Below are positions 8,026 to 15,846 of a stretch of 50,773 bases of DNA, piece after piece. Under the pieces are notes generated by a model. The model made no database searches and had not been told where the DNA came from. It saw only the letters and a program-made list of their open reading frames with translations. Position 1 is the stretch's first letter; each line of letters opens with the position of its first letter. The stretch lies in NCBI GenBank assembly GCA_947627525.1, contig CANQWJ010000001.1, forward strand, positions 1-50,773. The letters are read 5' to 3'. Made by a program: the position numbers and the translations under genes. The stretch is from an uncultured Bacilli bacterium. Lineage in GTDB: Bacteria > Bacillota_I > Bacilli_A > RF39 > UBA660.

Positions 8026-9165
8026 TTACTTTTCACTAGTATTTTTTTGCTTGACATAAGTTTTTTCCTTAATGTTATTCAAACGACGATAAATGTTATC
8101 ATTACGATAGTAAACATCATCCGTAATATCTTTTTCAACGGAAATGAAATTAGGAATAGTTACTTTAGTATTTTCATTAGTTAAATCAGTTTCCAAAATC
8201 ATTAGTCCTTTTGGATTAGTAAAGACATCCAAATAATAATATTGTCCTTGATAGGTAAAGCAATAACGACATTTACGAATTGGCTGTTCAATAGTTTTTT
8301 CTAACAATTCATCATATTCATCTTTTTTAATATATTTAGAAGTCGTAATTCTTTCATTTAAAACATCTGTATTACGCTTCGTTGTCTTACTATAAATACT
8401 ACTACCATCACGCGTCGTTTTACGAATCATCGTATCTTCATCTTCACTAATATCAACAAAGAATTGTTCTAACTCTAACTTGACTAAACGACAATTGTGT
8501 AAAAGTTCAAAATCAATACTGTCAACTAAGAATTTAGATTGTCTTTGAATTGGTAATGGATCCCCTAATTCTTCATAAATAACACCAATGGCTTTTTTAA
8601 TTTTATCATCAAATCTATTCTCGTTACCAAGAATGTGAATCTTTTTATGACCAACCCAACTATCAAGAGTTTGACGGTCTTTTTTAATAGCTTCTTCAGC
8701 AGTTTCTGTTCTAGCACTATTATTAGCCGTCGTATAATACTTACTAGCACCATCAGCAGCTGTTACCAAATGAATTACAGCGTCATACGAAGACATGATA
8801 TCTATTTCTTTTAAATTGCGCTCCTTTAGTAACATTTTAAAAGTCTTATCATCAATATAAGCACGATTGTCCATGATTCCACGATCACATAAGATTATAG
8901 TATCTTGTTGAACACTATCAGCATACTTAGTATATAATCTTTCTTTTTCTAATTGTAAATCTAAAACATATCTTTGAAATTCAACCATATCACAAGGATT
9001 ATTGCCGAAAGGCCTAATACCACCATTTATCAATTGGGTTGCCGTCTCATCAACAACAAACACTTTATATCCTTTCTCTGTAAATTCCTCAACAATTCTT
9101 TGCATAGCTGTTGTCTTACCGGCACAAGGTCCACCAGTAATCGCAAACTTTTTATGTCTATACAT
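8026..9165 (-). CDS. P-loop NTPase fused to a CYTH-like domain (AAA_28 plus CYTH, TTD14-like)
   Basis: This 379-residue protein has an N-terminal kinase-like P-loop domain with Walker A GGPCAGKT (11-18), VVDETAT, and DRGIMDN at the Walker B region. The C-terminal half (about 205-379) has the alternating charged strand pattern of a CYTH/triphosphate-tunnel domain (KLELEQFF, RKTTRDGSSIYSKTTKR, RKCRYCFTYQGQYYYLDVF). The same pairing occurs in eukaryotic TTD14 and in bacterial AAA_28 proteins. Such proteins bind nucleotides or phosphoinositides; the substrate here is unknown. The start at 9165 follows GGGAGG; the open frame continues 24 codons upstream without support. Confidence 0.8.
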   Translation of the reverse strand: MYRHKKFAITGGPCAGKTTAMQRIVEEFTEKGYKVFVVDETATQLINGGIRPFGNNPCDMVEFQRYVLDLQLEKERLYTKYADSVQQDTIILCDRGIMDNRAYIDDKTFKMLLKERNLKEIDIMSSYDAVIHLVTAADGASKYYTTANNSARTETAEEAIKKDRQTLDSWVGHKKIHILGNENRFDDKIKKAIGVIYEELGDPLPIQRQSKFLVDSIDFELLHNCRLVKLELEQFFVDISEDEDTMIRKTTRDGSSIYSKTTKRNTDVLNERITTSKYIKKDEYDELLEKTIEQPIRKCRYCFTYQGQYYYLDVFTNPKGLMILETDLTNENTKVTIPNFISVEKDITDDVYYRNDNIYRRLNNIKEKTYVKQKNTSEK

Positions 9166-9205
9166 TTTAAACCTCCCACAAATAAATAATAATTTAATAT
9201 ATTTT

Positions 9206-9790
9206 TTAATGTATTTTACGAATTTTAGCTCTATCACCAGAAAAGTCTAGTTCATGAATAGACGCATGAGTAACCAAAAATTTTGTCTTATTCATTGATA
9301 AAGGTTCGTCATTCAAGATAAAATACAGCATATTGATAATACCTCGATGCGTGACAATTAAAGTGTTATCTTTATCAAAAAAGTAACCATCATCAATTAG
9401 CTTTTTAACACGATTATACATATCTTGCATACTCTCACCATTAGGATATGAATCATTTATTCCTAATCCCATAATAAACTTTTTTTCTTCTTCAGTTAAC
9501 TTTTCTTTTTCACGCCCCGTAAAAGTTCCTTTATCTAATTCCCGAATTAAAGAACTAGTTTCAAGTGGTATATCTCTATGCCAATTACGTTTTAAAATAT
9601 CTTGAACTAGTTTAGCACTCGTAACACTTCTTTTAATGTCACTCGTAATAATTCTATCGATTTTTAAGTTATCACGAATGTAATAGGCACTATCAACGAC
9701 GCCCACAACCCCTTCAGGAATTAAATCGACATCACTATAACCACCAATGAACTTTTCATCATCCAAGCCATGACGCATTAAATAAATCAT
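9206..9790 (-). CDS. Histidine phosphatase family protein
   Basis: This 194-residue member of the phosphoglycerate mutase-like superfamily has the phosphohistidine motif RHG (residues 6-8), an acidic residue in RELDKG (E84) and the second catalytic histidine in VTHRGI (H148). These cytosolic enzymes remove phosphate from small molecules or proteins, and the substrate cannot be read from sequence. The start follows AAGGAG. It is flanked by the AAA/CYTH NTPase and the Nudix regulator, so a nucleotide or cofactor phosphate is plausible as substrate (inference). Confidence 0.88.
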   Translation of the reverse strand: MIYLMRHGLDDEKFIGGYSDVDLIPEGVVGVVDSAYYIRDNLKIDRIITSDIKRSVTSAKLVQDILKRNWHRDIPLETSSLIRELDKGTFTGREKEKLTEEEKKFIMGLGINDSYPNGESMQDMYNRVKKLIDDGYFFDKDNTLIVTHRGIINMLYFILNDEPLSMNKTKFLVTHASIHELDFSGDRAKIRKIH

Positions 9791-9832
9791 CTTTACTCCT
9801 TTCTAAATGTTACTACTTAATTAAATTCTCTA

Positions 9833-10507
9833 TTAGAAAACATTCTTAACAATAATATCCTTTTTAAATTTATATAATTTGGCTGGTTTATTTCCCTCAA
9901 ATCTAATTTCTTTACCAGTATCCATGATAAAACCTAAACTAAGAATTTTTTTACGGAAATTACGACGATCAAACTTTTTATCTAAAATAGCTTCATAAAC
10001 TTTTTGAATCTCTGGTAAAGTAAAGCCATCAGGATATAAGTTTTTTAACATATCCGATGAAACAATCTTTGTCTTTAATAATTCGATTGCATCTTTAAGT
10101 ATTTCATTGTGGTCATAGGCAAGTTCCGGTATTTTATCAATGGGGAACCAATTAGCATTTTCTGTTTTATCAGTCATTTTAACTAAATTAGCTTTTTTGA
10201 TATCCATAATGGCAATATAAGAAACGGCAATCATTCGCATAAGAGGTGAACGATCAATCTTACTATAGTTCCTAGATGGAATTAAATGCACATCAGTAAT
10301 ATTAGTCTTTTCTTTTATTTCTCTAATCATTCCCTCTTCTAACTCTTCATTATTATATAAAGCACCACCTACTAATGCCCATTTTCCTTTATAAGGTTCA
10401 TTACGTCTTTGAATTAATAAAACTTTACAAACGCCTTTATCAATAGTAAATATGGAACTGACGATATGAATTCCTTGATTTTTATATAACGGATTATTTA
10501 TTTGCAT
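9833..10507 (-). CDS. Nudix-domain transcriptional regulator, NrtR type
   Basis: 224 residues. The N-terminal Nudix fold has a degenerate box: GGALYNNEE then REIKEKTNI (48-70) has Lys and Asn where catalytic enzymes have Glu and Gly. The C-terminal 75 residues (RRNFRKKILSLGFI, then KPAKLYKF) match the winged-helix domain of NrtR, a regulator of NAD metabolism that uses its Nudix domain to sense ADP-ribose. I therefore call it a regulator and not a hydrolase. Its own promoter contains a perfect palindrome, consistent with autoregulation. No NAD biosynthesis gene lies in the window. The start follows AGGTGATG. Confidence 0.82.
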   Translation of the reverse strand: MQINNPLYKNQGIHIVSSIFTIDKGVCKVLLIQRRNEPYKGKWALVGGALYNNEELEEGMIREIKEKTNITDVHLIPSRNYSKIDRSPLMRMIAVSYIAIMDIKKANLVKMTDKTENANWFPIDKIPELAYDHNEILKDAIELLKTKIVSSDMLKNLYPDGFTLPEIQKVYEAILDKKFDRRNFRKKILSLGFIMDTGKEIRFEGNKPAKLYKFKKDIIVKNVF

Positions 10508-10530
10508 CTCATCACCTCAACTACAATTAT

Positions 10531-10560
10531 ATTATATGTGTATATTATACACTTTGTCAA
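10531..10560 (-). promoter_or_regulatory. Promoter of the NrtR-like gene with operator palindrome in the spacer
   Basis: On the minus strand TTGACA (10560-10555) and TATAAT (10536-10531) are 18 bases apart. The spacer holds a perfect 15-base palindrome with arms GTGTATA and TATACAC (10538-10552). Position and symmetry fit a repressor operator. Confidence 0.75.
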
Positions 10561-10569
10561 CACAAAAAA

Positions 10570-10597
10570 GAAAATAATATTAAGTTATATTATTTTC
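10570..10597 (-). terminator. Terminator after the 10590 gene
   Basis: GAAAATAATAT and ATATTATTTTC form a perfect 11-bp stem with a 6-base loop, followed on the minus strand by TTTTTT. It overlaps the stop region of the gene and closes the lipid operon. Confidence 0.85.
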
Positions 10598-11117
10598 GAC
10601 CTTGGCCAATATATTCAACACTTTTTTGATCAACAAGTCGTTTTGCTAAAGTATGAATGATATTACTAGCAACATCACCTTCTGGTGAAATGTAATCAAC
10701 ACAACTAGCATAAGCTTCTTTCTTGATAACATCATCAGCTTCTTTGTCTTTTCGTCCCACCATCATTACAATGCTATCACGATTTTGCCACATAATTTTA
10801 GAAATAACATTATAGAATGATGAACAGTAGTCTTGAGCAAAAATAACAATGGGTGTATCACATGATGCAACAAGACTGATAATAGGACGTTCTCCTCGAC
10901 CTACACCTAAACTTTTTTCTGTTATATCAGGATCAAAAAGTCGCAAAAGACTGTGTTTAAAATCTATTAATGAAGAACAAGCAACAAAACTCTCAACTTC
11001 ACCATAATCTTCTAAGAATCGCTCAATTACTTTGGCATCTTTTTTCTTTAAAACAGTATTATCACTCAAAATAACGACATTTTGTCTAGGAACTTCTTCT
11101 TTGTTTAAATTAAGCAT
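10590..11117 (-). CDS. Hypothetical cytosolic protein, end of the lipid operon
   Basis: 175 residues with alternating hydrophobic strands and helices (QNVVILSD, PIISLVASCDTPIVIFAQDY, DSIVMMVGRK), suggesting an alpha/beta fold of Rossmann or receiver-like type. I see no nucleotide-binding or catalytic motif. Its first 8 bases overlap the end of the PlsC gene, and it has its own AGGAG site inside that gene, so the two are translated together. The tight coupling suggests a role linked to phospholipid synthesis. I do not recognise the family. Confidence 0.75.
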   Translation of the reverse strand: MLNLNKEEVPRQNVVILSDNTVLKKKDAKVIERFLEDYGEVESFVACSSLIDFKHSLLRLFDPDITEKSLGVGRGERPIISLVASCDTPIVIFAQDYCSSFYNVISKIMWQNRDSIVMMVGRKDKEADDVIKKEAYASCVDYISPEGDVASNIIHTLAKRLVDQKSVEYIGQGRK

Positions 11118-11739
11118 TTTTATCTCCTTCTGTCTTATCTATTGCTTGACCTTTTTTAATTAAACGGGCAACTTCTTTTTCTAATTTTTGATTTGCTTCT
11201 TCTAAAGTCATGTTTCCTACTTTAAATGGTTTCCCATAGATAATACGCAAATTTTTACTACGGAATTTGTAATCACCTGAAACACCAAAAGGAATCAAAG
11301 TAGCATTGGTCTTTTGGGCCATTGATACAGCACCAAATTTAAAAGGTAATAATAATTTATCAGTTTTATTACGCGTTCCTTCTGGGAACAAACCAACAGT
11401 ACCACCAGCATTTAATACGTCAAGTGCAGCATTTTTAGCTTCTTCATCTTTAATCGAACGATCAACTTTAATAACCCCTGTCATCTTGAAAAACCAACTT
11501 ACTTTCCAATCATCAAAATATTCACGTTTAGCCATCCAATGTATCATTCTTTTAGTTGCGATAATCGTCAAACACTGATCCATTATATGAATGTGATTAC
11601 CAACAAATAAAGCACATCCATCTTCTTCCTTAGGAATATTTTCTTTATTATATATTTTAGGATTATAATAAAACTTAAAAATAGGTTTTAAAATAGCTCT
11701 TAAAACGACATAGGCAAATTTACCATCATTTTTCTTCAT
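11110..11739 (-). CDS. plsC: 1-acyl-sn-glycerol-3-phosphate acyltransferase (PlsC family)
   Basis: About 209 residues. The acyltransferase motif NHx4D (H49 to D54, NHIHIMDQ) and the phosphate-binding FPEGTR (118-123) are intact. PlsC adds the second acyl chain to lysophosphatidic acid at the inner membrane face. The start is ambiguous: ATG at 11739 is best spaced from AGGTG, with ATG at 11742 and GTG at 11748 as alternatives. It lies 24 bases below the acyl-CoA synthetase gene and overlaps the next gene by 8 bases. A second PlsC paralogue stands at the head of the operon. Confidence 0.9.
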   Translation of the reverse strand: MKKNDGKFAYVVLRAILKPIFKFYYNPKIYNKENIPKEEDGCALFVGNHIHIMDQCLTIIATKRMIHWMAKREYFDDWKVSWFFKMTGVIKVDRSIKDEEAKNAALDVLNAGGTVGLFPEGTRNKTDKLLLPFKFGAVSMAQKTNATLIPFGVSGDYKFRSKNLRIIYGKPFKVGNMTLEEANQKLEKEVARLIKKGQAIDKTEGDKNA

Positions 11740-11772
11740 CATCCTCACCTATTATCATTATAACATTTATAT

Positions 11773-13521
11773 CTATTTTTGTTTATTCTTTTTTGCTTGC
11801 TTTTCAGCTTCTTGACGAGCTAACTCTTTAAAATCAACTTTGCCAATTAAAGTTTGGGGAAGACTTTCACGGAATTCAAAGTCATAGGGAACCGCATATT
11901 GTGATAAGTTCTTTTTACAATATTCTTTAATATTTCTTTTTAAAGTTAAAGATTTCTTATACCCCTTTTTTAAAATGATATAAGCTTTCGCAACTTCAAC
12001 TTTATAAGGATGAGGAATGCCAATAACAGTACACTTTAAGACAGCTTCATGGTTTTCAATAACGGTTTCAATCTGTTGCGGATAAACGTTGTAACCACTA
12101 GTGATAATCATTCTTTTTAATCTTTGACGATAGAAGAAAACACCATCTTTGTCCATGTAACCAATGTCACCAGTATGAAGCCAAATATAGCCATCATTAT
12201 GCATTTGTAAAACTTCATTGGTCTCTTTTTCATTATCTAAGTACCCCATCATAACAGTTGGACCACAAACACATATTTCGCCATCTTCCATTACGCCTAC
12301 TTCTTCTTGAGTTCCAGGACGAACAATTTTATAGTAGTTTCCAGGAAGAGGAATACCAATACTTCCCTCTTTATTAGCACTACCAAAAGCGACAGCAGTT
12401 GCGGCAAGTGATTCCGTCATTCCGTATCCTTGGGCAATACTTACAGAACATTTATGTTCAAAAAGAAAAGTATTTATTTTACGCTCTAATGGCAAGTTGA
12501 GACTATCACCACCTGAAATAATATGTTTAATATGAGATAAATCTAACTTTTCATCATCTATTTTTAGTAATGCTTCATACAAAGTTGGTACTCCAAAGAT
12601 GATATTAGGATGTGATTTTAAAAGAATCTTTGTAAATCTTTTAGCATCAAACTGTGGCATTAAAATTAGTTTGCATCCTAAACATTGGGGACCATATATG
12701 TTAACACCAAGACCAAAGCCATGAAAGATTGGCATAATGGCAAGACAAGAGTCACCAATGGTAACATCTTTAAAAACAATTTTGGCTTGCTCCATTAACG
12801 ATGTAAAATTGCCATTTGATAAAACGATACCCTTAGGATTGCCCGTTGTTCCTCCACTATGTAAAATGACAGCAGGATGATTTTTTGAAGTATCAAAAAT
12901 ATACCTTCCATTGTAATTTTTTCCCTTATGAATAAAATCTTTCCAATAAATATATTCAGGACTTGCCTTTGGTTTTTTGATTTTATAACCTTGTGTTACT
13001 TGATAACCAACACCCAATAAAAAAGGCATTGAATCTTTAGCTGATACGACAATGGTACGATAAACATCTGTCTCATTAATAATATTTTTAACTTTTTCAT
13101 AACACATATCAATCATGACAAGCATTACACTTTTAGTTGAATTTAAATATTGTTTTATTTCTTGTTCACCAGATAAAGGATGAACCATATTCGCAATCGC
13201 TCCAATCTTGTTAAGAGCATAAAAACAAGTAATTCCTTCGGGCGTATTAGGCATGCATACCGTTACGACATCCCCTTCTCTAATTCCTTGACAACGAAAG
13301 GCTCTTGCACAATTATCAATATCGTGAAGAAATTGTTTATAGCTCACAACCGTTCCAAAATAGTCATAAGCTATCTCATCTAAAAAGTTATTAGCGCATT
13401 TCTCAAAATAATTATAAATAGAAATGTCTGGTGTCGTAATTGTTCTTTCCGAACGATCATAGTATTTACGCCAAGGAGCATTGGGCTTCTTAAGTCTTTT
13501 TATGCGATTAATAATATCCAT
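11773..13521 (-). CDS. Acyl-CoA synthetase / AMP-dependent ligase (FadD-like)
   Basis: This 582-residue member of the ANL superfamily has the P-loop HSGGTTGNPKG (221-231), the adenylation motif YGMTES (366-371), LHTGDIGYMDKDG and a C-terminal GKVDF with the catalytic lysine. ANL enzymes activate a carboxylate with ATP and transfer it to CoA. The MPIFHGFGLGVN region and the flanking PlsC genes suggest a long-chain fatty acid. The start follows AGAGGTAAAT. Sitting between two acyltransferases 3 and 24 bases away, it probably feeds exogenous or recycled fatty acids into phospholipid. The substrate chain length is inferred from context. Confidence 0.9.
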   Translation of the reverse strand: MDIINRIKRLKKPNAPWRKYYDRSERTITTPDISIYNYFEKCANNFLDEIAYDYFGTVVSYKQFLHDIDNCARAFRCQGIREGDVVTVCMPNTPEGITCFYALNKIGAIANMVHPLSGEQEIKQYLNSTKSVMLVMIDMCYEKVKNIINETDVYRTIVVSAKDSMPFLLGVGYQVTQGYKIKKPKASPEYIYWKDFIHKGKNYNGRYIFDTSKNHPAVILHSGGTTGNPKGIVLSNGNFTSLMEQAKIVFKDVTIGDSCLAIMPIFHGFGLGVNIYGPQCLGCKLILMPQFDAKRFTKILLKSHPNIIFGVPTLYEALLKIDDEKLDLSHIKHIISGGDSLNLPLERKINTFLFEHKCSVSIAQGYGMTESLAATAVAFGSANKEGSIGIPLPGNYYKIVRPGTQEEVGVMEDGEICVCGPTVMMGYLDNEKETNEVLQMHNDGYIWLHTGDIGYMDKDGVFFYRQRLKRMIITSGYNVYPQQIETVIENHEAVLKCTVIGIPHPYKVEVAKAYIILKKGYKKSLTLKRNIKEYCKKNLSQYAVPYDFEFRESLPQTLIGKVDFKELARQEAEKQAKKNKQK

Positions 13522-13523
13522 AT

Positions 13524-14099
13524 TTACCTCTTTTCAAGCAATAAATTTTTTACTTCATTCATTAACTTTTCATTGGCGACAGTTAAATCATCAGTTTTAA
13601 CATAATATGGTTTACCATAAACTATTTTCATACGTTTAATAAATGGTTTATACTTACCAGTTATCGCAAAAGGAAGAATTAATTTTTTAGCATCATGGGC
13701 CATTTTAACAGCCCCGATTTTAAATGGTGCAACGACATTTCCCGTACGATTAAAAGTTCCTTCTGGAAATATTCCAACGACGTGATCCTTCTTTAACTCC
13801 TTAACAGCCATGGGTATTGCTGTATGATCTTTTTCACGACGATTGACAGGAATTACTTGAACCCATCTAAAAATAAAAGCAAACTTAGACTTCAATAGCT
13901 CATCTTTGGCTAAAAAATGCACTGTTCTTTTATTGGTTGCAATCAAAAAAATACAATCCATGTTATTGCTGTGGTTCCCAGCAAGAACAACGCCCTCTTC
14001 TTTCGGAATATTCTCTTTACCAATAACAATTGGTCGATAAACAATATAGAAAAAAGCTTTAATTAATGGTCTAACCATACGATAAAACCAAACGTCCAT
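13524..14099 (-). CDS. 1-acyl-sn-glycerol-3-phosphate acyltransferase (PlsC family), second copy
   Basis: This 191-residue paralogue of the PlsC at 11110 has an N-terminal hydrophobic segment (about 8-22), NHSNNMD (H43 to D48) and FPEGTF (111-116). Its motifs are complete, so it should be active. It may differ from the other copy in acyl donor or acceptor. The start at 14099 follows GGAGG; the four codons further upstream come from the ribosome binding site. Its stop lies 2 bases before the synthetase start, so the order acyltransferase, synthetase, acyltransferase, hypothetical forms one operon. Confidence 0.9.
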   Translation of the reverse strand: MDVWFYRMVRPLIKAFFYIVYRPIVIGKENIPKEEGVVLAGNHSNNMDCIFLIATNKRTVHFLAKDELLKSKFAFIFRWVQVIPVNRREKDHTAIPMAVKELKKDHVVGIFPEGTFNRTGNVVAPFKIGAVKMAHDAKKLILPFAITGKYKPFIKRMKIVYGKPYYVKTDDLTVANEKLMNEVKNLLLEKR

Positions 14100-14131
14100 A
14101 ACTACCTCCAAAATTTAGTATAACTTATCCC

Positions 14132-14160
14132 TTCCTAAATAACAATTATTTTGTTAGGAA
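14132..14160. repeat. Inverted repeat upstream of the lipid operon
   Basis: TTCCT and AGGAA arms, with inner AACAA and TTGTT arms, form a 29-base hairpin about 30 bases before the PlsC start. There is no T tract, so it is more likely an operator or leader element of the lipid operon than a terminator. Function unknown. Confidence 0.4.
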
Positions 14161-14168
14161 ACTAACAT

Positions 14169-14837
14169 TTATAGATAAGTAACTATAATTAATAATATTA
14201 ATATTGTTAAAATAATAATCGATGTTTTACTAATTTTTAAACGTTTATAATCTTTAGCTTTTAAAGATGATGTGTAAATACCGCTATCATCAAGAATTAA
14301 ACCTAGATATTTTTTATTCTTTAAATCATTCTTACTAAGAATTGTAAAACTAGTAGAATCATCTAAGTCAAGATATCTAATATCTTTTGGCATTAGTAAA
14401 ATATCAAAGGTCATAACAATATCACCAATTGATCCAGCAATATTAAAAACAGATAAAAATAATAATAAATTACTATTAATGATTAATCCTATGACATAAG
14501 TAAAAATACCAATAAAAAATAATGGAAAAACTAAAGAAATAAGAATATTTAATTTACTTATTTTCTCTTTACACATACAGTAAAAAATACCTTTTTCTAG
14601 TTCAGCACCAAAAACAACATTCTTAAATTTTACTTTTCCTAAAATGAGAAAACCAATACCATGTAATATTTCATGAAGAATTAACCAGAAAATCAATATT
14701 AATATCCATGACATTTCTATATTTAAAACATCAAGATTACCTGTTAAAAAATAAGTAAGAATAAAAAGAAAAATTAACAAAACAAAATCTAAGATATTTA
14801 ATAAAAACAAATTTAATTTATAAGTATAATAGTTCAT
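14169..14837 (-). CDS. DUF3267-type membrane protein, putative zinc metalloprotease
   Basis: 222 residues with about five hydrophobic segments. HEILHG (55-60) inside the second segment is an HExxH zinc motif, as in the DUF3267 and YxkI-type putative zincins. A second metal ligand is not obvious. A final membrane anchor lies at about 203-221. Its AGGTGA ribosome binding site contains the stop codon of the upstream YcxB-like gene, so the pair is translationally coupled. A membrane protease role is inferred from the motif. Confidence 0.75.
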   Translation of the reverse strand: MNYYTYKLNLFLLNILDFVLLIFLFILTYFLTGNLDVLNIEMSWILILIFWLILHEILHGIGFLILGKVKFKNVVFGAELEKGIFYCMCKEKISKLNILISLVFPLFFIGIFTYVIGLIINSNLLLFLSVFNIAGSIGDIVMTFDILLMPKDIRYLDLDDSTSFTILSKNDLKNKKYLGLILDDSGIYTSSLKAKDYKRLKISKTSIIILTILILLIIVTYL

Positions 14838-14840
14838 AAA

Positions 14841-15383
14841 TCACCTAAAATATTTCTTATATTCACCCTTATCTTTAAGGAAAGATAAAAACTCAGTTAA
14901 TTTTTTAACATTTTCTTTACTAATAATAAAGGCCTGATTATCACTAATAAAGAGATAGACATTAGTCTTCGTTTCACAAATGCGATATAAGTCTTTATAA
15001 TCGACTTTTAAATCAGTATGTTTTGATTTACTAGTAAAATATTCTTCATAAAAAGTTAAAGTCTCTTCTAAAACTTGTATTTTAAGACTATTACGATACA
15101 TCTTTTTGATTTGATGATTTATTGTCAAATAAAAAGCAAGTGGATAAATGATCGCAAAAACACCTAAGAGAATGACGACGTACCAATTACCTTTTAAAGC
15201 ATTTAATATAGCTGCACCAATTGTTAAAAAGATAATAACTAATTTAGGTATTAAACTACTTTTAAACTTATTTAAATAGAAATGTTGAAAACGGGAAAAC
15301 TCTTTTTCGGTTATAGTTGTAGTCGTTTTAAAGAGATAATTATCTGTCTCTTTTTTTATTTCTTTTTTCTTTTTATTACTCAT
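14841..15383 (-). CDS. YcxB-like membrane protein
   Basis: 180 residues: a basic N-terminus (NKKKKEIKKE), a strand, two membrane segments (about 46-63 and 68-88), then a cytosolic part with LEETLTFYEEYFTSKS, a YKDLYRICETKTNVYLFIS strand pair, and a C-terminal helix. This is the layout of the YcxB-like domain, a small PH-like fold on a membrane hairpin with no defined function. The start follows AGGTGATG. It is coupled to the DUF3267-type gene. Confidence 0.7.
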   Translation of the reverse strand: MSNKKKKEIKKETDNYLFKTTTTITEKEFSRFQHFYLNKFKSSLIPKLVIIFLTIGAAILNALKGNWYVVILLGVFAIIYPLAFYLTINHQIKKMYRNSLKIQVLEETLTFYEEYFTSKSKHTDLKVDYKDLYRICETKTNVYLFISDNQAFIISKENVKKLTEFLSFLKDKGEYKKYFR

Positions 15384-15419
15384 ATCATCACCTATTTCAT
15401 TATATCATATAATAAAAAA

Positions 15420-15438
15420 AAGTAGTATTAAACTACTT
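15420..15438 (-). terminator. Terminator after the thioesterase gene
   Basis: AAGTAGT and ACTACTT stem with a 5-base loop, followed on the minus strand by an eight-T run. It overlaps the stop codon of the gene and closes the ABC-thioesterase operon. Confidence 0.8.
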
Positions 15439-15838
15439 ATTTTTCAAGATAAAAGTAACTGATATTACAAGTCATTAAAAGCGTCTTTTCTTCATCATAA
15501 ATAGATACTTCAAATAAAGAAATACTACGTCCACTTTTAATGCACTTACAAATAGCTTTGATGTGTCCTTTGGAACAAGAATGAAGATAATTAACTGATG
15601 AATTAATGGTAACTGCTTTACCTCCTGTTGTTCTTGCAGCAATTCCAGCAGCCGTATCCGCAAGACCAAAGAGATAACCACCATGAACAATACCATAAGG
15701 ATTTAGACTGTTTTCACTAACCTCTCCTTCTAGTTCACAATAATTTTCTAATACTTTTATTACTTTATAATTATTATTTTTCATAAAACCTTGAACATCT
15801 TTTAATTGTTCAAGAGCTTGTTCTGTTAAATCTTCCAT
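15437..15838 (-). CDS. PaaI-family hotdog thioesterase
   Basis: This 133-residue single hotdog domain has the PaaI signature NPYGIVHGGYLFGLADTAAG (46-65), with HGG 52-54 and the acidic D61 used in catalysis by this group. Members hydrolyse acyl- or aryl-CoA thioesters in the cytosol. The start follows AGGAGGAAAT and lies 8 bases after the ABC exporter stop, so it is the last gene of that operon. The natural substrate is unknown; an acyl-CoA is plausible given the neighbouring lipid genes. Confidence 0.88.
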   Translation of the reverse strand: MEDLTEQALEQLKDVQGFMKNNNYKVIKVLENYCELEGEVSENSLNPYGIVHGGYLFGLADTAAGIAARTTGGKAVTINSSVNYLHSCSKGHIKAICKCIKSGRSISLFEVSIYDEEKTLLMTCNISYFYLEK

Positions 15839-15846
15839 ATTTCCTC

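Noticed and set aside
9833..10507. Active Nudix hydrolase (ADP-ribose pyrophosphatase)
   Set aside because: The second Glu and the Gly of the Nudix box are replaced, and a winged-helix domain follows, so a regulator is more likely.
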